Origin: an uncultured Sphingomonas sp.
Lineage (GTDB): Bacteria > Pseudomonadota > Alphaproteobacteria > Sphingomonadales > Sphingomonadaceae
Length of the DNA: 64,000 nt
NCBI GenBank assembly: GCA_913776045.1
Contig: CAJYOI010000038.1
Span: forward strand, 1 to 64,000
Direction of reading: 5' to 3'
Below, piece after piece: positions 43,408-53,040 of the stretch; position 1 is the stretch's first letter; each line of letters starts with the position of its first letter. A program made the position numbers and the translations under genes. Under the pieces are notes generated by a model that ran no database searches, was not told the DNA's origin, and saw nothing but the letters and a program-made list of their open reading frames with translations.

Positions 43408-46224
43408 ATGACCATCGTCCTCACCGGCGCTCGCGCATTCGCGGGCGTCTCGCTCATCGCACTTGCCGTCGCCGCGTCGACCGCCAGTGCGAAGCCCAAC
43501 GATCCGGCCACGCCGGCCGCGAGCGTGCCGGTCGCCGGCCCCACCGTCTCGGGTCGCGTCTATGATGCCAGCGGCGCGGCGCTGCCCGGCGCGCGCATCG
43601 TCGTCGAGGCGACGGGCGTGGAGGCGACCGCCAACCTGCAGGGCGAATTCACCGTCGCGGTGCCGAGCGCCGAGGGCGACGTGGCGCTGCGCATCGACTA
43701 TATCGGCCGCGACGTGGCGTCCTACACGGTCACCGCGGCGGAGCGTGGCCGGCCTGCGATCATCACGCTGCCGGCCGCGGGCGGGGCGGGCGACATCGTC
43801 GTGACCGGCCAGTCGCTGCTCGACAACACCGCGCGTGCGCTCAACCAGATGCGCCAGGCCGACAACACGGTCACCATCCTGTCGTCGGACGCGATCGGCC
43901 GGTTCCCCGATCCCAACATTGCCGAAGCGCTGCAGCGTGTCGCCGGCGTCAGCATCGAACGCGACCAGGGCGAGGGCCGCTACATCAACGTCCGCGGCGC
44001 GCCGTCCGAATGGTCGGCGGTGTCGGTCGACGGCATCGCGGTGCCGTCGGTCGATCCGACCACCCGCGCGGTCGATCTCGACACGCTGCCGTCGGACATC
44101 GTCGGCAATATCGAAGTCACCAAGTCGCTGCTGCCGTACCAGGACGCCGATTCGATTGCGGGCGCGGTCAACATCGCCACGCGATCGGCCTTCGATCGCA
44201 AGGGCTTTGCGCTGACCGGCATGGCCGGCATGAGCTACAACCAGTTCGGCAAGGGCAACGACTACCGCGCCTCGGCCTCGGTCAGCGACCGCTTCGGCGC
44301 CGACCGCCAGTTCGGCATCCTGCTGTCGGGCAGCTATTCGAAGACCGACCGCCAGCCCGACAACGTCGAGAACAGCTGGTCGCAGACGACCGCGGGCCTG
44401 CGCGTGACCGAGACGCTGTTCAAGGACTATCGCACCCGCCGCACCCGCGTCGCGGGATCGGGCGCGTTCGAATGGCACCCGACCGATCGCACCCAGCTAT
44501 GGGTGCGCGGCACCTATGCCCGGTTCGAGGATAATGAGTTCCGCAACCGGATCGGCATCACCTGGAACGCGGGCAATGCAGCGCCCGTCGCCGGATCGAC
44601 CGACACCGCCGCCACCTGGGCTGCGACGCGCATCGAAAAGCAGATTCGCCACCGCGTGCAGGTGAACGAGATCTGGAGCGCGACCGCCGGCATCGAGCAG
44701 AAGCTGGGCGACGGCACCGTCCGCCTGGACGGCGCGTACAGCGAATCGTCGCAGACCTATCCCCGCCGCGACGAACTGTTGTTCCGTTCGACGCTGCGCC
44801 CGACGCTCAGCTATGATTTCGGCGGCAACAGCGACCTGCCGACCTATTCGCTGTTCACCACCAACGAACATCTCCAGATCGGCACCTACGGCTTCCGCGA
44901 GAATGCGTACCGGTCGAACACGACCAAGAACGACGAGCTGACGTCGTCGCTGCGCATCGACCTGCCGGTCGCGATCGGCGGGGACACGATCACCTTCTCG
45001 ACCGGCGGCAAGTATCGTGAACGCAACGTCTCGGCCGACGAGGAACGGTTGCGCGACCAGCGCAGCACGGCGGCGCCGTCGCAGACGCTGGCGAGCTTCC
45101 TGTCGGACGAGGAATCGCGCAACTTCGACTATGCGCTCGGCAACCGCATCAACGGTAGTCTGGCCGATGCGTACTTCGACGCGACCAAGGCCGCGTCGCA
45201 GCGCCGCCTGCCGCAGTCGCTGACCGCGGACTATACCGCGAATGAGAAGATCATGGGGCTGTTCGGCATGGCCAAGGGCGAGTTCGGCGGCACGACGCTG
45301 ATCGCCGGCGTCCGTGTCGAGACGACCGACTTCCGTGCGCAGGCTCCCAGCGTCTCGCGGACCGGTGTCATCACCACCGCGCTCGGCAAGTCGGGATACA
45401 CGCGCTTCTTCCCCAACTTCACGCTGCGCCAGGCCTTCACGCCGAACCTGATCGGCCGCTTCGCCGTCAGCCGCGCGATCAACCGGCCGAACTTCCCGCA
45501 GATCGCCCCGCGCGTGCTGGAAACCACCGAAGGCACCACCGTCCGCGTCGATTTCGGCAACCCGGATCTGCTGCCGACGCTGTCGAACAATGTCGATGCG
45601 GGTCTCGAATATTACATTCGTCCGCTGGGCATGATTTCGGTCAACGGCTTCTACAAGGACCTGTTCGACTATCGCTACACGGTGACCAGCACCGGCGTGT
45701 ATCTGGGCGTGCCGGGCGCGATCCTCAGCCGGCCGGTCAACGCGCGCGACGGCAAGCTGTACGGCGTCGAACTCAACTGGCAGCAGCAGCTGAGCTTCCT
45801 CCCCGGTGCGCTGGGCGGGTTCGGCGTGTTCGCGAACTACACCTACACCCAGGGTGATGCGCGCTTTGCCACGCCGTTCGGCGGTCGCCGCGACTTCGCG
45901 CTGCAGGGCCAGTCGATGCATATGTGGAACGCGTCGCTGTTCTACGAACGCGGGCCGGTCAACGTCCGCGTCGCCTATACCAAGCGGTCGGACTATCTGG
46001 ACGAGATCAACGCCGACAATGCGGCGCTCGACCTGTATTGGGAAGGCCGCGGTCAGTTGGACGCCACCGCCAGCCTGCAGCTGATGAGGGGCATCAACCT
46101 GTTCTTCGAAGGCAAGAACCTGACGAATTCGGCGGGCGTCCGCTACTTCGGCCAGCGTCAGCGCGTGTATGAATATGAGAAGTTCGGCTACACGCTGTTC
46201 GGTGGCGTACGGGTGAAGCTGTGA
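43408..46224 (+). CDS. TonB-dependent receptor, coupled to phytase
   Basis: Outer-membrane active transporter of 938 residues. A signal peptide (ends near TASA, residue 28) is followed by a carboxypeptidase-regulatory-like domain (about 45-125, VSGRVYDASGAALPGA), a plug domain (about 135-250, with ALQRVAGVSIERDQGEGRYINVRG-type pattern) and a 22-strand barrel that ends FGYTLFGGVRVKL. GGGGGAG before the ATG fixes the start. It overlaps the phytase gene by four bases, so the substrate is likely a phytate-derived compound or a metal complex of it. That link is inference from coupling. Confidence 0.92.
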   Translation: MTIVLTGARAFAGVSLIALAVAASTASAKPNDPATPAASVPVAGPTVSGRVYDASGAALPGARIVVEATGVEATANLQGEFTVAVPSAEGDVALRIDYIGRDVASYTVTAAERGRPAIITLPAAGGAGDIVVTGQSLLDNTARALNQMRQADNTVTILSSDAIGRFPDPNIAEALQRVAGVSIERDQGEGRYINVRGAPSEWSAVSVDGIAVPSVDPTTRAVDLDTLPSDIVGNIEVTKSLLPYQDADSIAGAVNIATRSAFDRKGFALTGMAGMSYNQFGKGNDYRASASVSDRFGADRQFGILLSGSYSKTDRQPDNVENSWSQTTAGLRVTETLFKDYRTRRTRVAGSGAFEWHPTDRTQLWVRGTYARFEDNEFRNRIGITWNAGNAAPVAGSTDTAATWAATRIEKQIRHRVQVNEIWSATAGIEQKLGDGTVRLDGAYSESSQTYPRRDELLFRSTLRPTLSYDFGGNSDLPTYSLFTTNEHLQIGTYGFRENAYRSNTTKNDELTSSLRIDLPVAIGGDTITFSTGGKYRERNVSADEERLRDQRSTAAPSQTLASFLSDEESRNFDYALGNRINGSLADAYFDATKAASQRRLPQSLTADYTANEKIMGLFGMAKGEFGGTTLIAGVRVETTDFRAQAPSVSRTGVITTALGKSGYTRFFPNFTLRQAFTPNLIGRFAVSRAINRPNFPQIAPRVLETTEGTTVRVDFGNPDLLPTLSNNVDAGLEYYIRPLGMISVNGFYKDLFDYRYTVTSTGVYLGVPGAILSRPVNARDGKLYGVELNWQQQLSFLPGALGGFGVFANYTYTQGDARFATPFGGRRDFALQGQSMHMWNASLFYERGPVNVRVAYTKRSDYLDEINADNAALDLYWEGRGQLDATASLQLMRGINLFFEGKNLTNSAGVRYFGQRQRVYEYEKFGYTLFGGVRVKL

Positions 46225-47246
46225 GGGCGCTCCTTCTCACGGTGCTGCTCGGCGGCTGCGCGGCGAGCGCCGTCGCGCCGCCGTCCGATCAGGCGCCGCA
46301 GGTGGCGGCGGTAGCGGAGACCGATCCGGTCGATACCGCCAACGACGCCGCGGACGATCCCGCGATCTGGCGCAACCCGCGCAATCCCGGCGGCAGCCTG
46401 GTGATCGGGACCGACAAGAAGGCGGGGATCCACGTCTACGACCTGAGCGGCAAGCGGGTCTCGTTCACCCCGGCCGCGCGGCTGAACAACGTCGATCTGC
46501 GCGATATGGGCGCCAAGGGCGTCGTCGTCGCCGCGAGCGACCGCGCGGACGTGAATCAGGCGCACGTCGCGATGTTCGCGCTCGACACCGCCGCGCGCCG
46601 GCTGGTGCCGACCGGGCGGTTTGCGGTCGGGCCGGGCGAGGCCTACGGCATGTGCCTGTGGCGCCGCGCGAAGGACGCTGCGCTGTTCGGCTTCGTCGTG
46701 CTGAAGGACGGCCGCATCGATCAGGTGGCGATCGACCTGACCGGCGCGGCGCCCCAGGTTACGACCGTTCGCAGCATGAAGCTCGGCAGCCAAGCCGAGG
46801 GTTGCGTCGTCGATGACCGCACCGGCAAGCTGTACGTGGCGGAAGAGGACGTCGGTCTATGGCGTTTCGACGCCGATCCGGCCGCGCCGACGACGGCGAC
46901 CGCGATCGCTAAGGTCGATCGCCGCATCCTGTTCGACGATGCCGAAGGCCTGGCGCTGGCACCCAAGGGGCGCGACGGCGGCTATCTGGTCGTGTCGAGC
47001 CAGGGCGACAACGCCTACACGCTCTACCGCCTGCCGGACGTGACCTATGCCGGTCGCTTCCGCATCGGCGGCGGCGCGATCGACGGGACCAGCGACACCG
47101 ACGGGATCGAGTTGAGGCTCGGCAACTTCGGGCCCAAGTACCCGCGCGGTCTGTTCATCGCGCAGGACGGCGACAATGCGCCGGACACGCAGAACTTCAA
47201 ATATGTCAGCTGGGCTGACGTGCTCAGGGCGTTGGGACTGCGCTGA
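46221..47246 (+). CDS. Beta-propeller phytase
   Basis: Exported calcium-dependent phytase that releases phosphate from inositol hexakisphosphate. The 341-residue product has a lipoprotein-like signal (LLGGC, Cys 13), then six propeller blades with family motifs DAADDPAIW (about 42), NNVDLRD, GQ-type EGCVVDD, YVAEEDVGLWR, DAEGLAL, SSQGDNAY and the end GLFIAQDGDNAP. The GTG start overlaps the receptor stop by four bases. Together with the receptor it forms a phosphate-scavenging unit. Confidence 0.92.
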   Translation: MRALLLTVLLGGCAASAVAPPSDQAPQVAAVAETDPVDTANDAADDPAIWRNPRNPGGSLVIGTDKKAGIHVYDLSGKRVSFTPAARLNNVDLRDMGAKGVVVAASDRADVNQAHVAMFALDTAARRLVPTGRFAVGPGEAYGMCLWRRAKDAALFGFVVLKDGRIDQVAIDLTGAAPQVTTVRSMKLGSQAEGCVVDDRTGKLYVAEEDVGLWRFDADPAAPTTATAIAKVDRRILFDDAEGLALAPKGRDGGYLVVSSQGDNAYTLYRLPDVTYAGRFRIGGGAIDGTSDTDGIELRLGNFGPKYPRGLFIAQDGDNAPDTQNFKYVSWADVLRALGLR

Positions 47247-47250
47247 GATA

Positions 47251-47342
47251 CCACCGTCATCCGGACGACCGTCGGGATCCAGGGCCAAGCCAGAGATGGC
47301 TTTGGACGGAGAAACCATGGATCTCGACTTCGACGGAACGAC
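47251..47342. repeat. Dispersed palindromic repeat
   Basis: Begins CCGTCATCCGGAC with an imperfect hairpin (47259-47278, one mismatch) followed by GGATCCAG, and ends with ACGGAACGACGGAG. The opening is shared with the repeat at 34651-34680. It fills most of the gap between the phytase gene and the lyase gene. Confidence 0.65.
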
Positions 47343-47433
47343 GGAGCGGGTGCAGATGCCATGTACTTGACTTCTCGCCCCACAAGTTCGACCAGATCGT
47401 AAGATACGGTTCGACAATGTGGGACGGAGAGGC

Positions 47434-50136
47434 ATGTTCACCCGCCGCGAGGCTATCCGCACGACGGCACTGACCGGCGCCGGCGCCGCTTTGTCGACCC
47501 AGGCCGTCGCGGCTCAGCGCGCGCCGACCTTCTCGCCCGCACCGATCCGTTGGATCGATGGCGCCGCGCCGGCGGTGCATTTCGGCCAGACTTTCGGCGT
47601 CGCCTGGCCGCGTGGCGCCGTCGGCAAGCGGACCGCTCTGGCGCTCGCGACCGCCGATGGCGCGCGAGTGGCGGGGCAGAGCTGGACGGTCGCGACCTGG
47701 CCCGACGGCTCGGTCAAGTGGAGTGCGCATGCGCTTCCCGCCGACACCGCGCCCGCCGGCCTCACGGTCGTGCAGGGCAAGCCCCGCGTGCCCGCCGACC
47801 CGGTGACGGTGCGCGGCACCGCCGACGCGGTTATCGTGTCGAGTGGCGACCTGCGCTGGGAATTCCCGCGCGCCGGCAGCGTCCTCATCCGCGGCGCGTG
47901 GCAAGGCAGCCGCCAGCTTGTCGGCCCGGTGCGGCTGCTCGGCAGCGTCCGCAGCGAGCCCGAGGGCGGCATCGTCACGTCGTTCGAAGGCGTGATCGCC
48001 ACGGTAAGCGTCGAACAGACGGGGCCGGTGCGCGCCGTCATCCGCGTCGAGGGCAAGCACCGCGCTGGCACGCGCGGGTGGCTGCCGTTCACCGTCCGCT
48101 TCTACGCCTACGCCGGCACGCCGTCGCTCAGGATCGTTCACAGCTTCGTCTACGATGGCGACCCGGCCAAGGACTTCCTGGCGTCGCTCGGCCTCAGCGC
48201 CGAGGTGCCGATGCGCGACGCACTGCATGACCGCCACGTCCGCTTCGCGCACGACCGCCAGACCTTTGCGGAAGCCGTGCGTCCGCTGACCGGCCTGCGC
48301 CGCGACCCCGGTGCGGCGTTCCGCAATGCGCAGGTCGCGGGCAAGGCAATCCCACCGCTCGCCCAGATGGCGACGAGCGTGCGCGGCAGCCTGGACCTCA
48401 TCCCGGCCTGGGGCGACTTCCGCCTCGAACAGGCCAACGCCAACGGCTTTACGCTGACCAAACGCACGGCGCCGGGCCATGCGTGGGTCGACAGCGACGA
48501 AGGCCGCCGCGCACCGGGTCTGGCCTATGTCGGTTCCCCCACGGGCGGCGCGGCGATCGGCGTGCGCTATTTCTGGGAACGTCACCCAAGCGCGATCGAT
48601 ATCGACGGCGCGACCGGCGACACCGCGCGGCTGACGGCATGGCTCTGGTCGCCGCGCGCGGCGGCGATGGACCTGCGCCCCTATCACGGCACGATGGGGA
48701 TGGAGGATTACAGGACCCAGATCCGCGGGCTCGACATCACCTATGAGGATTACGAGCCCGGCTGGGACACGCCGACCGGCATCGCGCGCACCAGCGAACT
48801 GACGCTCTGGGCGCTGCCCGCCACGCCCGAGACGCCGCGGTTCGAGGCGATGGCACGCGCCGTCGCGACGCCACCGCAGTTGATGACCGACCCGGCGCAC
48901 CTCCACCGCGCCGGCATCTTCGGCGACTGGAGCCTGCCCGACCGGACCAGCCCGAACCGCACCGCGCTCGAAAACCAGCTTTCAAACATGCTCGATTTCT
49001 ACGAGCGCGAGGTCGACCAGCGGTCGTGGTACGGTTTCTGGGATCACGGCGACGTGATGCACACGTACGATGCCGACCGGCATCAGTGGCGCTACGACAT
49101 CGGCGGGTTCGCCTGGGCCAACAGCGAGCTCTCGCCCGATCTGTGGCTGTGGTATCAGGTCCTGCGCACCGGCGAGCCCCGCGCGTTCCGCTTTGCCGAG
49201 GCGATGACGCGGCATACCGGGGAGGTCGATGTCTATCACCTCGGCCGCTTCGCCGGCCTGGGTACGCGCCACGGCGTCCAGCATTTCTCCGACAGTTCGA
49301 AGCAGACGCGCGTCAGCAACGCCGCCTACCGTCGCATTTTCTTCTATCTGTCGGGCGGCGACGAGCGGGTCGGCGACCTGATGCGCGCTCTGGTCACCTC
49401 CGACAGGTCGCTCGCCGGGGTCGAGATCGGCCGCAAGACGCCGTCCGCCAACGTGCGCCCGCCCGCCGGCATGATCGACATGACCTTCGGCACGACATGG
49501 TGCACGATCGCCGCGGCCTGGCTGACCGAATGGGAGCGCACCGGCGATACCCGCTGGCGCGACCAGATCGTCGCCGGGATGGACGGCATCGGCCGCCTGC
49601 CGAACGGCTGGCTCGAGGGGAGCGCGTGGTACGATCTCGCCTCCGGGCGCTTTCTGGGGCAGGGCAAGGGCATCCGCATCAGCCACCTGAACGCCGCGTT
49701 CGGCGCACCGGAAATCAGTGCCGAGCTGATCGCGCTGCTCGACGTGCCGCGCTACAAGGCGGCATGGCTCGACTATTGCCGATGGTACAATGCGCCGAAG
49801 GCGGACTTCGAGGCTCAATTCAAGGCGAAATGGACCAACCGCAACCTGCGCGCCAGCCATGCGCGGCTGACTGCCTATGCCGCCAAGATGACGGGCGATG
49901 CGGCGCTCGCGACCCGCGCGGTCGAGGAATTCTACGGCGCCGATGCCGGGCTGATGGTCGAGGCGAGCGATCCGCGCCGCATGGTGAACGGGATCACGGA
50001 ATGGCCGGGTATCTCGACGAATGCCGCGTCGCAGTTCGGATTGACCGCGATCCAGATGCTCGATCTCGTCCCCGCCGCACTCGACGGCCGTGCCTTCCCG
50101 TCGCCGCGCCCGCGCCGTCCGGGGGAGGGTGAATGA
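47434..50136 (+). CDS. Exo-rhamnogalacturonan lyase-like protein (PL26/YetA type)
   Basis: A 900-residue exported protein with a twin-arginine signal (MFTRREAIRTTAL). The body resembles the PcRGLX/YetA family, exo-acting lyases that cut unsaturated disaccharides from rhamnogalacturonan I: an N-terminal sandwich region (WPDGSVKWSAH, VHSFVYDGDPAKDF), a central helical barrel with YGFWDHGDVMHTYD, GGFAWANSEL, and RHGVQHFSDSSKQTR, and a C-terminal sheet domain. GGAGAGG precedes the ATG. It is coupled by four bases to a rhamnogalacturonan acetylesterase, which supports the substrate. Confidence 0.78.
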   Translation: MFTRREAIRTTALTGAGAALSTQAVAAQRAPTFSPAPIRWIDGAAPAVHFGQTFGVAWPRGAVGKRTALALATADGARVAGQSWTVATWPDGSVKWSAHALPADTAPAGLTVVQGKPRVPADPVTVRGTADAVIVSSGDLRWEFPRAGSVLIRGAWQGSRQLVGPVRLLGSVRSEPEGGIVTSFEGVIATVSVEQTGPVRAVIRVEGKHRAGTRGWLPFTVRFYAYAGTPSLRIVHSFVYDGDPAKDFLASLGLSAEVPMRDALHDRHVRFAHDRQTFAEAVRPLTGLRRDPGAAFRNAQVAGKAIPPLAQMATSVRGSLDLIPAWGDFRLEQANANGFTLTKRTAPGHAWVDSDEGRRAPGLAYVGSPTGGAAIGVRYFWERHPSAIDIDGATGDTARLTAWLWSPRAAAMDLRPYHGTMGMEDYRTQIRGLDITYEDYEPGWDTPTGIARTSELTLWALPATPETPRFEAMARAVATPPQLMTDPAHLHRAGIFGDWSLPDRTSPNRTALENQLSNMLDFYEREVDQRSWYGFWDHGDVMHTYDADRHQWRYDIGGFAWANSELSPDLWLWYQVLRTGEPRAFRFAEAMTRHTGEVDVYHLGRFAGLGTRHGVQHFSDSSKQTRVSNAAYRRIFFYLSGGDERVGDLMRALVTSDRSLAGVEIGRKTPSANVRPPAGMIDMTFGTTWCTIAAAWLTEWERTGDTRWRDQIVAGMDGIGRLPNGWLEGSAWYDLASGRFLGQGKGIRISHLNAAFGAPEISAELIALLDVPRYKAAWLDYCRWYNAPKADFEAQFKAKWTNRNLRASHARLTAYAAKMTGDAALATRAVEEFYGADAGLMVEASDPRRMVNGITEWPGISTNAASQFGLTAIQMLDLVPAALDGRAFPSPRPRRPGEGE

Positions 50137-51323
50137 GGGTCGCGCTGATGACCGCCGCGCTCCTCGGCCTCGCCACGCCTGCCGCCGCGCAGGTCCGCAA
50201 CTTTACGCTCGACGCGGCGAAACCCTATGACGGCGATGCCGGGTTCGAGGCGCCGGGGCTGTTCTCGGTCAAGCTGCCACCCGGCAACTACCGCGTGACG
50301 GTTACGCTCGGTCTGCCCAAGCAGGCGACCGACACGACGGTGAAGGCCGAAGCCCGCCGGCTGATGCTCGATGGCGTGAAGGTGCCCGCGGGCAGGCGGA
50401 TCGAGCGCAGCTTCGTCGTCAACGTCCGCAATGCCGCGATCAACCCGCCCGAGGTCAACGCGCCCGGCGCAACGATGGTCGATCTGAAACCGCGCGAGAA
50501 AGGCGGCTTCACCTGGGACGACCGGCTGTCACTTGAGTTCGTCGGCCCCAAGCCCGGCGTCACGTCGGTGAAGATCGAACCCGTGCAAGTGCCGACGCTG
50601 TTCCTGCTCGGCGATTCGACCGTGACCGACCAGCCGTTCGAACCCGCCGCGAGCTGGGGCCAGATGCTCACCGTTTTCCTGAAGCCCGACATCGCGGTCG
50701 CGAACCATGCGGAATCGGGCGAGTCGATGAAGTCGTTCGTCATGGCGAAGCGCCTCGCCAAGGTGCTCGAAAGCGTGAAGCCGGGCGATACGGCGATGAT
50801 TCAGTTCGGGCACAATGATCAGAAGGCTAATTGGCCGCAGACCTATGCCGCGGCCGACACGACCTATCGCAGCTGGATGCGCGTGTTCATCGACGAATTC
50901 CGCCGCCGTGGGGTAAACGTGATCCTGGTCACCTCGCCCGAACGGCGTAACTGGACCGCGGACGGGCACATCCGCTCGACGCTTGCCGACTATGCCGCGG
51001 CGGTGAAGGCGGTAGGCGCCGAGCAAAAGGTGCCGGTGATCGACCTGAACGCCGCCAGCATGCGTATCTACGAGGCGCTTGGCAGCGACCGTGCACCCTT
51101 GGCCTTCAACGACGGCGGCAAGGATGCGACGCATCACAACAACTACGGCGCCTGGGTGCTGGCGCGGGCGGTCGCGCAAGGGCTCGCGGATGCGCGACTG
51201 CCGATCGCCGCACACCTTCAGAGCGACCTGAAGCCCTTCGATCCCGTGCGCCCGCCCGCGCCCGAAACATTCGTCCTCGCGCCCAGCGCGCGCACCAGTG
51301 GAGTCCGTCCCGATGGCAATTGA
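50133..51323 (+). CDS. Rhamnogalacturonan acetylesterase (CE12-type SGNH hydrolase)
   Basis: A 396-residue secreted esterase that removes acetyl groups from pectin. After the signal peptide (ends near PAAA, residue 19) comes a beta-sandwich carbohydrate-binding-like domain (about 25-145), then the SGNH domain with LLGDSTVTD (nucleophile Ser, about 165), ANHAESGES, FGHNDQK and the catalytic pair in DATHHNNYG. The two-domain plan is common in bacterial CE12 proteins. Overlaps the lyase gene by four bases and the next esterase by eleven. Confidence 0.85.
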   Translation: MRVALMTAALLGLATPAAAQVRNFTLDAAKPYDGDAGFEAPGLFSVKLPPGNYRVTVTLGLPKQATDTTVKAEARRLMLDGVKVPAGRRIERSFVVNVRNAAINPPEVNAPGATMVDLKPREKGGFTWDDRLSLEFVGPKPGVTSVKIEPVQVPTLFLLGDSTVTDQPFEPAASWGQMLTVFLKPDIAVANHAESGESMKSFVMAKRLAKVLESVKPGDTAMIQFGHNDQKANWPQTYAAADTTYRSWMRVFIDEFRRRGVNVILVTSPERRNWTADGHIRSTLADYAAAVKAVGAEQKVPVIDLNAASMRIYEALGSDRAPLAFNDGGKDATHHNNYGAWVLARAVAQGLADARLPIAAHLQSDLKPFDPVRPPAPETFVLAPSARTSGVRPDGN

Positions 51324-52269
51324 CCGCCGTACCCTGCTCGGCGCCGGCGCCGCAACGCTGGTCGCCGGCCGCGCGATTGCCCAGACCCCCGCCGCGTCTG
51401 AGCGGATCAACCTGTGGCCCGGCCGCCCGCCGGGCGAACCGGCGGCGGGCGTGAAGGACGTCATCATCCAGCGCTCGAAGACGCCGGGCGACCTCGCGTG
51501 GACCAGCGTCGGCGACCCCGTGATCGTCGTCGCGCGCCCGGCGAAGCCGAACGGCGCCGCGCTGCTGGTGATTCCGGGCGGCGGCTACACCCGTGTCGCC
51601 ACGCGCCGCGAATCGGGCGCCATGGCGCTCGACCTCGCAAAGCGCGGCTACACTGTGTTCGAGCTGCTCTATCGCCTGCCGCACGACGGCTGGGCGGCCG
51701 GCCCCGATGGGCCGCTACAGGATGCGCAGCGCGCGATCCGGTTGATCCGCGCCGGGGCGGGGACGCGCTGGGCGATCGATCCGGCGAAAATCGGCGTGAT
51801 GGGCTTTTCTGCCGGCGGGCACCTCGCCGCGCGGCTCGCGACGCGGTTTGCGCTCAAGACCTATGATCCGGTCGACGCCGCGGATGCCCAGCCGGCACGG
51901 CCGATGGTGGCGGGGCTGTTCTATCCGGTCGTCACGATGCTCGACCAGAGCGTCCACGCGTCCTCGCGCCGCGAACTGCTCGGTTCGCGCGTGGCCGATG
52001 CCGAGTGGCAGCGTCGCTATTCGGCGCAGCTCGACATTCCGGCGGATGCCGCGCCGTGCTTCGTCACGACCAATACCGATGACAAGACGGTGCCCGCCGC
52101 CAACAGCCTATTGATGTATTCGGGCCTCGTCGCCGCGAAGATCCCGACCGAGCTCCACATCTTCGACCGCGGCGGCCACGGCCCTCCCGCGCCGCGCAGG
52201 AACGGGCAGCCGATCGACTGGATGGGCATGTATCTGGCCTTCGTCGCCGATCACGGATTGCCGGGCTAG
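51313..52269 (+). CDS. Exported alpha/beta-hydrolase, probable sugar esterase
   Basis: A 318-residue hydrolase with a twin-arginine-type signal (MAIDRRTLLGAGAATL). Catalytic features: oxyanion loop IPGGGYTRVA, nucleophile in GFSAGGHLA (about 170), acid in TNTDDKTVPA and His in DRGGHGPP. This arrangement is that of acetyl-xylan and pectin-side-chain esterases of the BD-FAE type. Its start lies inside the end of the acetylesterase gene, so it belongs to the pectin unit. The exact ester is unknown. Confidence 0.8.
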   Translation: MAIDRRTLLGAGAATLVAGRAIAQTPAASERINLWPGRPPGEPAAGVKDVIIQRSKTPGDLAWTSVGDPVIVVARPAKPNGAALLVIPGGGYTRVATRRESGAMALDLAKRGYTVFELLYRLPHDGWAAGPDGPLQDAQRAIRLIRAGAGTRWAIDPAKIGVMGFSAGGHLAARLATRFALKTYDPVDAADAQPARPMVAGLFYPVVTMLDQSVHASSRRELLGSRVADAEWQRRYSAQLDIPADAAPCFVTTNTDDKTVPAANSLLMYSGLVAAKIPTELHIFDRGGHGPPAPRRNGQPIDWMGMYLAFVADHGLPG

Positions 52270-52293
52270 GTCGGTGCGGCCTAGACCCGTCGG

Positions 52294-53040
52294 GTGAAGA
52301 CCGAAGACCTGAGCCCGACCCTTTCGCCCGAAGAAGCCATCGCCCGCGGCGTCAAGCGGCCGCCTGTCCTTCTATGGGCCGCGGTGTGCGGGGCGGTGGC
52401 GATCGTGCTGCTGCTTATCGTCGGGGCGATTATCGACAGCCGCGGCGGCTTTTCCTTCGATCCGCGTATCACGCTGGCGCTGCGCGTACCGGGCGATACC
52501 GCGCAGCCGGTCGGGCCGGACTGGTTTCACGATGCGATGGTCGATATCACCGCGACCGGCGGGACGACGGTGCTGACGCTCGTCGTCATCGGTACGATCG
52601 CGCTGCTCGCCTCGCGCAAATTGTGGCTGACAGCGGCGCTGACCGCCGCCGCCACGATCAGCGGGTCATGGGCGGTGACGCAGATGAAGCTGCACGTCGG
52701 CCGCCCGCGGCCGGAGATCGTCGATCACCTGGTCCAGGTGACGGGCAACAGCTTTCCGAGTGGCCACGCCGCCAACAGCGCGATCGTGTACCTGACCATC
52801 GCCGCGATCGGCAGCCAGGTGACGAAGGGGGCGGGGACGCGCAACGTGCTGTTGGCGGGCGCGATCCTGCTGGTCGGCGCTATAGGGTTCAGCCGCGTGT
52901 ACCTGGGCGTCCACTGGCCGAGCGACGTGCTGGCCGGGTGGAGTTTCGGGACGTTGTGGGCGGCGATGTGGTGGTTCGTCGGCGCCGCTATCAGGCGCCG
53001 CGTTCCGCCAGTTTCCGCTCCCACGCCAGCGCATCCCTGA
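52294..53040 (+). CDS. PAP2-family membrane phosphatase
   Basis: A 248-residue integral membrane phosphatase with about six membrane segments and the three PAP2 motifs: KLHVGRPRP, SFPSGHAANS and SRVYLGVHWPSDVLAGW. Likely acts on lipid phosphates such as phosphatidate or undecaprenyl pyrophosphate. The start is GTG, 24 bases after the esterase gene. Its last 50 bases overlap the 3' end of galE on the opposite strand. Confidence 0.9.
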   Translation: MKTEDLSPTLSPEEAIARGVKRPPVLLWAAVCGAVAIVLLLIVGAIIDSRGGFSFDPRITLALRVPGDTAQPVGPDWFHDAMVDITATGGTTVLTLVVIGTIALLASRKLWLTAALTAAATISGSWAVTQMKLHVGRPRPEIVDHLVQVTGNSFPSGHAANSAIVYLTIAAIGSQVTKGAGTRNVLLAGAILLVGAIGFSRVYLGVHWPSDVLAGWSFGTLWAAMWWFVGAAIRRRVPPVSAPTPAHP

